Of a stretch of 64,000 nucleotides of DNA, positions 57,051 through 64,000 are shown piece after piece. The stretch covers positions 806,001 through 870,000 of the forward strand of contig JAXMCK010000006.1 of assembly GCA_046349395.1 (NCBI GenBank), written 5' to 3'. Each line of letters begins with the position of its first letter. Positions within the stretch are counted from its first letter, which is position 1. Under the pieces are notes generated by a model. That model saw only the letters and a program-made list of their open reading frames with translations. It was not told where the DNA came from and made no database searches. This DNA is from JAXMCK01 sp046349395 (lineage in GTDB: Bacteria > Pseudomonadota > Alphaproteobacteria > Geminicoccales > Geminicoccaceae). A program made the position numbers and the translations under genes.

Positions 57051-57670
57051 CAGCGCGGCACCACGTCGTGCTCGCGCAGGAACGCCAGCACGGGCAGCAA
57101 AGGCAGGCCCAGCACCGTGAAGAAGTCGCCTCGGACACTCGCCATGAGCTGGGCGCCCAGACCTTCGAGCTGGTAGGAGCCGACCGACTGCAGGACGGCG
57201 TCGCCGGCATTGTCGAGGTAGGCGTCGAGGCAGGCATCGCTGAACGGACGCATCCGGACCTCGGCGGCCTCGACATGATGCCAGATCCTGCTGCCGCCCA
57301 GAAACGCGACGGCTGCGCTGAGGAGACCGTGCTGGCGGCCGCGCAACCGAACGAGCTGGGCGCGCGCCTGCTCGCGGTCGGTCGGCTTTTCCAGCCAGTC
57401 GCCGTCGAGGTCTAGGATCTGATCGGCACCCAGAACGATGCAGTTCGATGCCACCCGCGCGCTGACGGCCTGCGCCTTCAGAGTGGCCAACGTCGTCGCC
57501 GCCTCCGCACTCGAGACGCCTTCGGCCTGGAGCGCCTCGCGCACCGAACTCTCGTCGATAGTGGCGTCCGCCGTCGTGAACACGAGACCGGCCGCTTCGA
57601 GCATGCGAGCGCGTGCCGTGCTGCGCGACGCGAGGACGAGCGGCGGGGCACCTTCCACCACGAGCCTCAC
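57050..57670 (-). CDS. maf: Maf-like nucleotide pyrophosphatase
   Basis: 206 residues from the GTG at 57670, which overlaps the envZ stop as GTGA; a second GTG three codons on is possible. The Maf/HAM1 fold signature is PLVLASRSTARARMLEAAGL, ESSVREALQAEGVSS, LGADQILDLDGDWLEKP and YLDNAGDAVLQSVGSYQLEG. It hydrolyses non-canonical or standard nucleoside triphosphates (house cleaning). In Caulobacter maf lies directly beside the ppsR/hemE origin region. Here it is about 45 kb away, so the block has been split. Confidence 0.93.
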   Translation of the reverse strand: MRLVVEGAPPLVLASRSTARARMLEAAGLVFTTADATIDESSVREALQAEGVSSAEAATTLATLKAQAVSARVASNCIVLGADQILDLDGDWLEKPTDREQARAQLVRLRGRQHGLLSAAVAFLGGSRIWHHVEAAEVRMRPFSDACLDAYLDNAGDAVLQSVGSYQLEGLGAQLMASVRGDFFTVLGLPLLPVLAFLREHDVVPR

Positions 57671-59016
57671 GCGGGCAGCCGCATCAGCGCGCGCAGGCCG
57701 CCGCGCGAGGAGGATCCGAGCTCGATGTCGCCGCCGTGGCCGAGCACCACGTCGCGCGCGATGGTGAGCCCGAGGCCCGTGCCGTCGTCGTCGGGCGAGC
57801 GCGGCTCGAGGCGGAAAAAGGGCTGGAACACCTGGTCCCGATAGGCCTCGGGTATGCCCGGCCCGTCGTCGTCGACGGCGATCTCGACTGAATCGCCCTT
57901 CTTGTGGGCGCTGATACCGATCCACTGGGCATAGCGTGCCGCGTTGTCGACCAGGTTGGCGAGGCAGCGGCGGAACGCGTTGGGGCGCAGCGGAAGGATG
58001 ATCGCGCGGTCCATGTCGATGTCGAGCGTCACGCCGCCCCGCTCCGCACGCTGGCGCATGCTCTCCAGGATCGGGCGCAAGGCAGTCGGCTCGACCGCTT
58101 CCCGCCCTTCGCCGCGGGCGAAGGCCAGATACTCTTCGACGAGCCGGCTCATCTCGTCGACGTCGTTGCGCAAGCCGGTCAGCACCGTGTCGTTGTCGGA
58201 ATCGAGCAGCTCCAGCTCCAGCCGCATGCGGGTCAGCGGTGTGCGCAGATCGTGACTGACCGCGGCCAGCATCTCGGTGCGCTGGCCGATATGGCGCAGG
58301 ATGCGGTGGCGCATCAGGTTGAAGGCATGGGCCGCCTGCCGGATCTCGAGAGCACCTCGCGGCTGGAAATCGCCGACGTCGCGGCCCTTGCCGAAGCTGT
58401 CGGCGGCGTCGGCCAGTTCGCGGATCGGGCGGATCTGCAGCAGCAGGAAATAGAGGGCCAAGAGCGAGAGCACGAGCGAGGCGCCCACCATCCACATTGC
58501 CAGCAGCCATGCTGTCGTGCTCGTGACCCGCTTGCGGGCGGCCAGGACGCGAAGCACCCCGTCCTTGAGCTGGACATAGACGGCCACGCGACCGGGCTGG
58601 TCGGTACGGAGGTCGATGGCGAAGGGCTGCTGCAGCCGCTCGGCGAATGCCTCGTAGATCTTGTTGTCTATGTGCCCGAGATCGGTGTCGATGCCCGCCT
58701 GGGCCACGGCGTCCTCGAGCCGGGCACCGGGCTCGAGCGAGATGCCGAGGTCCGTGTTCCGGCGCACCGCCTCCATCGCGGCGTCCTTCGCCTCGGTGGC
58801 GTCCGCCTGGTCCAGCATCTCGATCAGCAGCGACACCTCGCCGGCCACGCCGAAGGCGAGCCATCGGGTCACCGTATCCCAGTGCCGGTTATAGAAGACG
58901 TAGGTGAGGACGAGCTGCAGGATGACGAGCGGGACGACGACGATCAGCAGCGAACGGGCGAACAGCGTCCGCGGAATGAACGAGCGGTTGACGAAGCGCC
59001 GGACCTTGGCCAGCAC
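57667..59016 (-). CDS. Sensor histidine kinase (EnvZ-like)
   Basis: 449 residues. TM1 (LLIVVVPLVILQLVLTYVF, 25-43) and TM2 (AWLLAMWMVGASLVLSLLAL) flank a periplasmic domain of about 115 residues. HAMP follows (IRPIRELADAADSFGKGRDV), then the H-box AAVSHDLRTPLTRMRLELEL, N-box CLANLVDNAARYA, G1 VDDDGPGIPEAYRDQVF and G2 DGTGLGLTIARDVVLGHGG. All catalytic boxes intact. The pair with the OmpR-type regulator (3-bp gap upstream) probably controls envelope or porin genes, as for EnvZ/OmpR. Stop overlaps the maf start. Confidence 0.94.
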   Translation of the reverse strand: MLAKVRRFVNRSFIPRTLFARSLLIVVVPLVILQLVLTYVFYNRHWDTVTRWLAFGVAGEVSLLIEMLDQADATEAKDAAMEAVRRNTDLGISLEPGARLEDAVAQAGIDTDLGHIDNKIYEAFAERLQQPFAIDLRTDQPGRVAVYVQLKDGVLRVLAARKRVTSTTAWLLAMWMVGASLVLSLLALYFLLLQIRPIRELADAADSFGKGRDVGDFQPRGALEIRQAAHAFNLMRHRILRHIGQRTEMLAAVSHDLRTPLTRMRLELELLDSDNDTVLTGLRNDVDEMSRLVEEYLAFARGEGREAVEPTALRPILESMRQRAERGGVTLDIDMDRAIILPLRPNAFRRCLANLVDNAARYAQWIGISAHKKGDSVEIAVDDDGPGIPEAYRDQVFQPFFRLEPRSPDDDGTGLGLTIARDVVLGHGGDIELGSSSRGGLRALMRLPA

Positions 59017-59019
59017 GGC

Positions 59020-59703
59020 TCAGCTTCCCGGCCGCAACGCGTAACCGGCCCCTCGCATGGTGATGATGTAGCGCGGCTGGCGAGGGTCGTCGTCGAGCTT
59101 GCGCCGCAGTCGCGCCATCTGCACGTCGACAGCGCGATCCGAGCCCACCACGCGGGCACGGTCGCCGAGCTCGGCACGGCTGACGGCCCGCCCGGGCTTC
59201 GTCGCCAGTGCCGTGAGCAGCTGCAGCTCGCCCGTCGTCAGATGGACGATCTCGTCGTCCTTCTTCAGCTCGCTGGTGGCGCGGTTGAACGAGAACGGGC
59301 CGAAGCGGACGACGTCGTCGGTCCGCTGCTGCTGCACGCGGCGCAGGATCGTGGCGATCCGCAGGAGCAGCTCGCGGGGCTCGAACGGCTTCGGCAGATA
59401 GTCGTCGGCACCGGCCTCCAGACCGGCGATGCGGTCCTCCGAGCCGCCGCGGGCGGTCAGCAGCAGGATCGGCACGTCGCTCTCGCGGCGCAGCTCGCTC
59501 GTGAGCGACAGCCCGTCCTGTCCCGGCATCATGATGTCGAGCACGACAAGGTCGAACTGCATGTTGGCGAGACGCGCCTTGGCATCGGCCGCGTTGACGG
59601 CCGACGAGACCATGTAGCCGCTCTGGACGAGGTACCGGTCCAGCAGCTGCCGTAGCCGGAGGTCGTCGTCGACGACCAGGATGTGCGGCGCCTCGTCGTT
59701 CAC
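59020..59703 (-). CDS. OmpR-family response regulator
   Basis: 227 residues. The receiver has VVDDDLRLRQLLDRY (acidic pocket), phospho-acceptor Asp56 in LVVLDIMMPGQDGLSL, the Thr in LLLTARGGSEDRIAG and the Lys in YLPKPFEPRELLLRI. The DNA-binding winged helix (VHLTTGELQLLTALATKPGR to RRKLDDDPRQPRYIITMRGA) is OmpR type. Its ATG overlaps the MarR gene stop (ATGA), so regulator and kinase are translated after MarR. Direct targets cannot be read here. Confidence 0.95.
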   Translation of the reverse strand: MNDEAPHILVVDDDLRLRQLLDRYLVQSGYMVSSAVNAADAKARLANMQFDLVVLDIMMPGQDGLSLTSELRRESDVPILLLTARGGSEDRIAGLEAGADDYLPKPFEPRELLLRIATILRRVQQQRTDDVVRFGPFSFNRATSELKKDDEIVHLTTGELQLLTALATKPGRAVSRAELGDRARVVGSDRAVDVQMARLRRKLDDDPRQPRYIITMRGAGYALRPGS

Positions 59704-60176
59704 CGGCCGGGTGTCCGTTGCGGCAAGGTCGGCGTCTCGCTCAGCAGCTCGGCCAGCACCCGCTCGAAGCCCTCGACGGCGGCTGCTCCGGCGTTCTTGA
59801 ACGCCATGCGCAGTCGGCGTTTCTGGGCGGCGTGGATGGCGCCGAGCATCGCCGACGCTTTCGAGGTCAGGCGTAACGGGCGGGTGCGGCGGTCTGCCGA
59901 GCCCGCACCCTGTTCGAGCAGGCCGGCGGCCACGAGCTCGCGCACGTGTCGGGAGAGGGTCTGCTTGCGCTGGCCAAGGACGGCGCTGAGCTCGGCCAGC
60001 GTCATTCCGGGCCGCCGCTCGACGACGAAGAGGGTGCGGTGGTCGGTCTCGTCGAGTCCGCCCCGGTCGAGCAGGTCGGCGGCGTCAGCGAGCCTACGCA
60101 GGTCGGCCATGAAGAGGAGTTCCAATCCACGGTCGAGCTCCTCCTCGCGCAGGAAAAGGGGGTTCGGTGTCGGCAT
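59700..60176 (-). CDS. MarR-family transcriptional regulator
   Basis: 158 residues. A winged helix-turn-helix of MarR type: DETDHRTLFVVERRPGMTLA, ELSAVLGQRKQTLSRHVREL (recognition helix), VAAGLLEQGAGSADRRTRPL (wing), then the dimerisation helices. First gene of the marR-ompR-envZ-maf-coaE-dnaQ chain, transcribed divergently from ilvE with 116 bp between. No clear palindrome for autoregulation was found in that gap, though AACGCGCGGGTCCGTTCG spans part of it. Confidence 0.9.
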   Translation of the reverse strand: MPTPNPLFLREEELDRGLELLFMADLRRLADAADLLDRGGLDETDHRTLFVVERRPGMTLAELSAVLGQRKQTLSRHVRELVAAGLLEQGAGSADRRTRPLRLTSKASAMLGAIHAAQKRRLRMAFKNAGAAAVEGFERVLAELLSETPTLPQRTPGR

Positions 60177-60292
60177 GGGTTCTACGCAGCAACGCGCGGG
60201 TCCGTTCGTTGACGGATATGAACCCCGATGCTAGCGATCACAATCCTTTGCCGGGCCCTCGCAGCCCGAGCACTTCCGTGTAGGCCACCCCG

Positions 60293-61165
60293 ATGACGAA
60301 GCTGATACCGTACGACGACCGTGACGGATACATCTGGTTCAATGGCGAGATCGTGCCGTGGCGGGACGCCAAGGTGCACGTACTCACCCACGGTCTGCAC
60401 TACGGCAGCTGCGTATTCGAGGGCGAGCGCTGCTACGATGGCCGCGTCTTCAAGAGCCGCGAGCACAGCCAGCGCCTGATCGACAGCGGCAAGATCCTGG
60501 GCTTCGACGTGCCCTACAGCGTCGACCAGCTCGACGCTGCCAAGGCCGCCATCATCGCCAAGATGGGCTTCAAGGACTGCTACGTCCGCCCCCTTGCGTG
60601 GCGCGGGTCGGAGCAGATGGGCGTGTCCGCCCAGCAGTCGCACATCAACGTCGCGATCGCCGTGTGGGAGTGGGGTGCGTATTACAGCGACCTGCGCCTC
60701 ACCCGTGCGGTCTACGACCGGCCGGCGCCGAACACGGCCCCGGTGCACGCCAAGGCCGCCGGCCTCTACATGATCTGCACGATCAGCAAGCACGCCGCCG
60801 AGGCCCGCGGCTTCGGCGATGCGCTGATGCTCGACTATCGCGGTTATATCGCCGAGACGACGGGGGCGAACATCTTCCTCGTCATGAACGGCGAGATCCA
60901 TACGCCGCTGGCCGACTGCTTCCTGAACGGCATCACGCGCCGGACCGTGATCGGGCTCGCCAAGGCCCGCGACATTCCGGTGATCGAGCGGCACATCACG
61001 CCGGACGAGCTGCCGCTGGCGCAGGAGTTCTTCGTCACCGGCACGGCCGCCGAGGTGACGCCGGTACGCGCGGTGGACGATCTGAACTTCCAGCTCGGTC
61101 CGATCACCCGGCAGCTCGTGGACGACTTCAAGGCGGCCACCCGAGCGCTGCCCAAGGCAGCTTGA
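60293..61165 (+). CDS. ilvE: Branched-chain amino acid aminotransferase
   Basis: 290 residues, fold-type IV PLP enzyme. Conserved features are VHVLTHGLHYGSCVFEGERC, the PLP Lys154 in VHAKAAGLYMICTISKH, ARGFGDALMLDYRGYIAETT, NIF and FFVTGTAAEVTPVRAVDD. It interconverts branched-chain amino acids and 2-oxo acids. Its TGA overlaps the TTG start of the LOG gene. Confidence 0.95.
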   Translation: MTKLIPYDDRDGYIWFNGEIVPWRDAKVHVLTHGLHYGSCVFEGERCYDGRVFKSREHSQRLIDSGKILGFDVPYSVDQLDAAKAAIIAKMGFKDCYVRPLAWRGSEQMGVSAQQSHINVAIAVWEWGAYYSDLRLTRAVYDRPAPNTAPVHAKAAGLYMICTISKHAAEARGFGDALMLDYRGYIAETTGANIFLVMNGEIHTPLADCFLNGITRRTVIGLAKARDIPVIERHITPDELPLAQEFFVTGTAAEVTPVRAVDDLNFQLGPITRQLVDDFKAATRALPKAA

Positions 61166-61770
61166 GCCTCGCCGCGAGCGGGTCGGGCGGCGACGCCGTC
61201 CCGACCCTGTCCGTCTGCGTGTTCTGCGGCTCCCGCATGGGTGCCGATCCGGCCTTCGCGCAGCTCGCCCGTGATTTCGGCCGCATGCTGGGCAGCCGGG
61301 GCTGGCGTCTCGTCTATGGCGGCGGGGCGGTCGGCCTCATGGGCGTGGTGGCCGACGGCAGCCTGTCCGCCGGCGGCCAGGTGTTGGGAATCATCACGCG
61401 GCGCCTGCTCGACCGCGAGGTCGGCAAGTCGGACCTGACCGAACTCGTCGTCACCGAGACGATGTTCGAGCGGAAGGCCGCCATGATGGCGGCCTCAGAC
61501 GCTTTCGTCGCCCTGCCGGGCGGTTTCGGCACCTTCGACGAGATCCTGGACGCCATCACGCTGCGCCAGCTCGGCTATCACCAGAAGCCGGTGTTGCTGC
61601 TCGACCATGCCGGCTTCTGGGACCGCTGGCTGGCCCTCGGCCGGCACGTCGTCGAGGCGGGCTTCGCCGATCCCTCGGCACTCGATCTGGCGCAGGTGGT
61701 GCCCGACATCGCGTCGGGCGCCTCCGCGCTGGAGGCCGAGGCCCAGCGGCTGGGCCTCGCCGCCGCCTGA
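61162..61770 (+). CDS. LOG-family protein (TIGR00730), cytokinin riboside monophosphate phosphoribohydrolase-like
   Basis: 202 residues from TTG 61162, overlapping the ilvE stop as TTGA with AAGGCAGC before it. Rossmann fold: VCVFCGSRMGADPAFAQLAR, WRLVYGGGAVGLMGVVADGS, and the LOG motif LPGGFGTFDEILDAITLRQL (PGGxGTxxE). LOG proteins release free bases from nucleoside 5'-monophosphates. The N-terminus LSLAASGSGGDAVPTLS is a non-conserved leader; the conserved part begins at VCVFCGS. Confidence 0.92.
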   Translation: MSLAASGSGGDAVPTLSVCVFCGSRMGADPAFAQLARDFGRMLGSRGWRLVYGGGAVGLMGVVADGSLSAGGQVLGIITRRLLDREVGKSDLTELVVTETMFERKAAMMAASDAFVALPGGFGTFDEILDAITLRQLGYHQKPVLLLDHAGFWDRWLALGRHVVEAGFADPSALDLAQVVPDIASGASALEAEAQRLGLAAA

Positions 61771-61785
61771 GACCGTGTCAGGCGG
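61763..61785. terminator. Bidirectional hairpin containing both stop codons
   Basis: CCGCCTGA (61763-61770) and TCAGGCGG (61778-61785) are perfect inverted repeats around a 7-base spacer. The TGA of the LOG gene and the reverse TGA of secB are both in the stem. It is placed as a 3'-end hairpin for both convergent genes; no U-run follows on either strand. Confidence 0.5.
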
Positions 61786-62260
61786 TGCCCGCCACCGGCT
61801 GATCCTGCATCTGCATCCGCCGCCGGTAGAGGGCCACGAAGTCGATCGGGTCCAGCATCAGCGGCGGGAAGCCGCCGTCGCGCGTGCAGTCGGCGATGAT
61901 CCGGCGCGCGAATGGGAACAGGAGGCGCGGGCACTCGATCAGGACGAGGGGCTGCAGGCTCTCGTCGGGAATGTTGGCGAGCGCGAACAGCCCGCCATAG
62001 GACAGCTCCAGCATGAAGAGGCTCGTCTCGCCCGACTTGGCGTCGACGCGGATGTCGATCACCACCTCGTACTGGCCGTCGCCCGTCTGGTTGGCGTTGG
62101 CCTCGACGCCGATCTGGATCTCGGGCCGCGCGTTCTGGGCCATCCCGCCCGGTGCGTGCGGGTTCTCGAAGGACAGGTCCTTGACGTACTGGGTCAGGAT
62201 GGAAAGGCGCGGACCGGGCGGCAGATCCCCGCCCGCGGCGTTGCCCTGTTGATCGGTCAT
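61778..62260 (-). CDS. secB: Protein-export chaperone SecB
   Basis: 160 residues, normal SecB length. Family segments are LSILTQYVKDLSFENPHAPG, YEVVIDIRVDAKSGETSLFM, LELSYGGLFALANIPDESLQ and LLFPFARRIIADCTRDGGFP, PLMLDPIDFVALYRRRM. Tetrameric SecB holds preproteins for SecA, helping export of the many envelope proteins in this region. Near the origin, next to the Tim44-like gene, as usual in the class. Confidence 0.95.
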   Translation of the reverse strand: MTDQQGNAAGGDLPPGPRLSILTQYVKDLSFENPHAPGGMAQNARPEIQIGVEANANQTGDGQYEVVIDIRVDAKSGETSLFMLELSYGGLFALANIPDESLQPLVLIECPRLLFPFARRIIADCTRDGGFPPLMLDPIDFVALYRRRMQMQDQPVAGTA

Positions 62261-62287
62261 GTCGACGACTCCCTCGCGGTATCTCGT

Positions 62288-62818
62288 TCAGGTGCTGGTC
62301 AGGTCGAGCCGGATGGTCTGCGCGTTGTGGAGCTCCGCACCGGTCAGTGCCCGGATGAACCCCCAGTGGGTGACGACCAGCGTGCGCTCTGCGTCCGCCC
62401 GCTCGCGCATCCGGCTGCGGAACCGCTCGCAACGCTGAAGCAGGCTATCATTGCTCTCGATCGCTCCGCCCCACCACAGCGGGTCGAGACCGGCGAAATC
62501 GAGCTCGGGCCATTCGCGGGCCAGGATCTCGGGTGCACTTCCCTGATCGCAGCTGAAGGCGCAGCGCTCGCGCACATCGGGATCGATCGAGATCGGAAGC
62601 TGCAGCGCGCCCGCGAAGATCGTCGCCGTCTGGAGCGCCCGCCGATAGGGGCTGGCCACGATCCGCGTCAGCTCTTCGCCGCGAAGTCCGTCGACCGCAG
62701 CCTCGGCCTGATCGCGGCCCGCCGGCGTCAGGGGCGGGTCGTGCAGTCCCATGTCGATGCGGGACGGGCCGAAATGCAGGTTCCATTCGGATTCGGCGTG
62801 GCGGACGAGAAGGGTCAT
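62288..62818 (-). CDS. Histidine phosphatase superfamily protein
   Basis: 176 residues. Catalytic motif TLLVRHAESEWN (RHG-type: Arg, His), LTPAGRDQAEAAVDGL, RIVASPYRRALQTATIFAG and the second His in LVVTHWGFIRALTG. A phosphoglycerate-mutase-like phosphatase acting on a small phosphoester; specificity unclear. Located 27 bp upstream of secB on the same strand. Confidence 0.88.
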   Translation of the reverse strand: MTLLVRHAESEWNLHFGPSRIDMGLHDPPLTPAGRDQAEAAVDGLRGEELTRIVASPYRRALQTATIFAGALQLPISIDPDVRERCAFSCDQGSAPEILAREWPELDFAGLDPLWWGGAIESNDSLLQRCERFRSRMRERADAERTLVVTHWGFIRALTGAELHNAQTIRLDLTST

Positions 62819-62930
62819 CGAGCTTCCTGCGACCGGTCCGGCCGCCGTCGGGTGGTGGGCTTCTAATGGGCGGGGCTCGGCGGAGGCAAGGCCGCCACGC
62901 CGCGTCGACAGGGTGGGGACGGCAGGGTAG

Positions 62931-62958
62931 TTTGTTTTTGCCGGTGGCTGCTTATATC
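62931..62958 (+). promoter_or_regulatory. Possible promoter for the Tim44-like gene
   Basis: In the 236-bp gap, TTTGTT (62931-62936), a 16-bp spacer and TATATC (62953-62958) form a weak sigma70-like pattern about 97 bp before the start at 63055. It is the only AT-rich spot of the gap. The divergent phosphatase promoter would also have to lie in this gap but was not found. Confidence 0.3.
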
Positions 62959-63054
62959 ATCACGAACCAAGCAGGTCGCTCCGGCCCACACGTCGGCCTC
63001 GACCTTCGATGACTCGCCCTTTGGATCGAGCCGGCTAGCGGTGCCCGCATAGAG

Positions 63055-63741
63055 ATGTCCGACGGCTTCTATCTCGACATTCTGTTCTTCGCGATGGTGG
63101 CTGCCTTCATCGCGTTTCGGCTGCGATCCGTGCTGGGCCGCAAGACGGGCCAGGAACGGCGTCGTCCCTCGACCCTTGCGCCGAGGCCGGCCAAGGTCGG
63201 CGGCGACAATGTCGTGCCGATTCCCGAGCGCGTCGGCGCGCCGCCGCCCGTACCCGAGGACCGCGCCATCGCGGAGTTGGCCGACGGCGACGTCAAAGAC
63301 GAGCTCACCCAGATACGCGGGGCCGACGCCTCGTTCGACCTGAACGGCTTCCTGCAGGGTGCGAGAGCCGCGTTCGCCATGATCGTCGAGGCCTATGCGA
63401 AGGGCGACAAGGACGCGCTCCGCCCGCTGCTCTCCGATGCGGTCTACGGCCAGTTCGCAGGTGCTATCGACCAGCGCGTGCAGGCCGGGGAGACCCTGAC
63501 GACCGAGCTGGTTGCCACGCGCTCGGCCGATGTCGCCGGTGCCGCCATGAACGGCCCCTTCGCCCGCGTCACCGTCCGCTTCGCCAGCGAGCAGATCAAC
63601 GTCACCCGCGACCGCGACGGGCAGGTCGTCGATGGCGATCCGAAGCGGATCGAGGAGGTCGTCGACCTCTGGACCTTCGAGCGCGACACGCGCTCGCGCG
63701 ACCCGAACTGGGAACTGGTCGAGACGAGGGCGCCGAGCTGA
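63055..63741 (+). CDS. Tim44/TimA-domain inner-membrane protein
   Basis: 228 residues. N-terminal anchor (LDILFFAMVAAFIAFRLRSV), basic/Pro linker (GRKTGQERRRPSTLAPRPAK), then the Tim44 domain: SFDLNGFLQGARAAFAMIVE, AYAKGDKDALRPLLSDAVYG and VRFASEQINVTRDRDGQVVD. Homologous to mitochondrial Tim44; in alphaproteobacteria (TimA) it sits next to secB and mltA and is linked to envelope protein handling. Stop overlaps the apparent CTG start of mltA. Confidence 0.92.
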   Translation: MSDGFYLDILFFAMVAAFIAFRLRSVLGRKTGQERRRPSTLAPRPAKVGGDNVVPIPERVGAPPPVPEDRAIAELADGDVKDELTQIRGADASFDLNGFLQGARAAFAMIVEAYAKGDKDALRPLLSDAVYGQFAGAIDQRVQAGETLTTELVATRSADVAGAAMNGPFARVTVRFASEQINVTRDRDGQVVDGDPKRIEEVVDLWTFERDTRSRDPNWELVETRAPS

Positions 63742-64000
63742 GGCGTCGGCCGGGCCGCGGCTGCGGCCTCGTCTTTCTCGTTCTCCTGCTCGCCGTCGCG
63801 GGCTGCAAGCCGAAGCCTGAAAAGCCGTCCGAGGCCACGCTCGTCCTCGAACCGACGAAGTTCGCGCATCTCGACGACTGGGACAGGGACGATCACGCCG
63901 CTGCTTTGGCGGTGTTCGCCAAAGCCTGCACCAAGCTTCTGGCGCGCGATCCGACCACGAAGCTCGGGAAGGACGGGTTCGCCGGCACCGTCGCCGACTG
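63738..64000 (+). CDS. mltA: Membrane-bound lytic murein transglycosylase A (MltA), N-terminal part, apparent CTG start
   Basis: Open from the CTG at 63738 (CTGA overlap with the Tim44 stop, GAGGG 8 bases upstream) to the window edge, 87 codons. No ATG, GTG or TTG is in frame near this point. The lipoprotein signal LVFLLVLLLAVAGC-like segment (VFLVLLLAVAGCKPKP) starts about 10 codons in. The mature part reads TKFAHLDDWDRDDHAAALAV, FAKACTKLLARDP, matching the MltA N-terminus. It cleaves peptidoglycan with 1,6-anhydro product formation. Partial: the 3' part is outside the window. Confidence 0.8.
   Translation, partial: MRRRPGRGCGLVFLVLLLAVAGCKPKPEKPSEATLVLEPTKFAHLDDWDRDDHAAALAVFAKACTKLLARDPTTKLGKDGFAGTVAD

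Noticed and set aside
1..64000. tRNA, rRNA or CRISPR array
   Set aside because: None recognised by eye; no regularly spaced direct repeats other than the 21-bp coding repeat at 4229-4312.

Overview
High-GC chromosomal DNA from an alphaproteobacterium, most like the Rhodospirillales/Geminicoccales part of the class. This rests on gene content and order: a pyruvate-phosphate-dikinase regulatory gene (DUF299) divergent from hemE-hemJ-rho, a yebC-ruvCAB-ybgC-tolQRAB-pal-cpoB-tilS-ftsH block, hslVU, a marR-ompR-envZ-maf-coaE-dnaQ chain, secB, a Tim44-domain gene and mltA, plus a dimeric-type NADP isocitrate dehydrogenase. No rRNA, tRNA or CRISPR was seen.

Layout. 1-7.6 kb: accessory stretch with a cut-off reverse gene at the edge, an ABC-F ATPase, an outer-membrane barrel, a secreted protein overlapping an OmpA protein with a heptapeptide repeat, an unknown protein behind a double palindromic operator/promoter, a frameshifted IS5-type transposase and a methyltransferase. 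7.7-16 kb: TolC-like protein, dinB, ppsR, a candidate chromosomal origin (11922-12321), hemE, hemJ, rho. 15.8-29.6 kb: RND efflux pair with a ureidoglycolate-lyase-like gene coupled to it, an M24-fold enzyme, a PepSY membrane protein, a large SAM/adenylate cyclase/ATPase/TPR protein, transporters and an EVE-domain protein. 29.6-41.6 kb: a long reverse-strand housekeeping run for protein quality control, tRNA modification, envelope integrity and Holliday-junction resolution. 41.7-45.9 kb: PilZ protein, an AT-rich intergenic region with small-RNA-like signals, hslVU with a structured leader, and a nucleotidyltransferase-fold protein. 45.9-53.3 kb: DMT exporter, a sugar-type ABC importer operon coupled to a phytanoyl-CoA-dioxygenase-like gene, tam and a serine hydrolase. 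53.3-64 kb: icd, a purine nucleoside permease homologue, the coupled regulatory/replication chain, ilvE, a LOG protein, secB, a histidine phosphatase, Tim44-like and the start of mltA.

The genome is very compact. Adjacent genes often share NTGA stop/start overlaps (ATGA, GTGA, TTGA). In two places the only usable start is a CTG inside CTGA (28578 and 63738). This suggests translational coupling from non-canonical CTG starts and is the most unusual general feature. Other points worth checking are the promoter whose -35 and -10 boxes each lie inside a palindrome (5922-5961), the hslVU leader hairpin, the CCUCC-rich small-RNA candidate near 42.5 kb, the roughly 175-residue charged extension of Rho, and the Tat-like signal of TolB.
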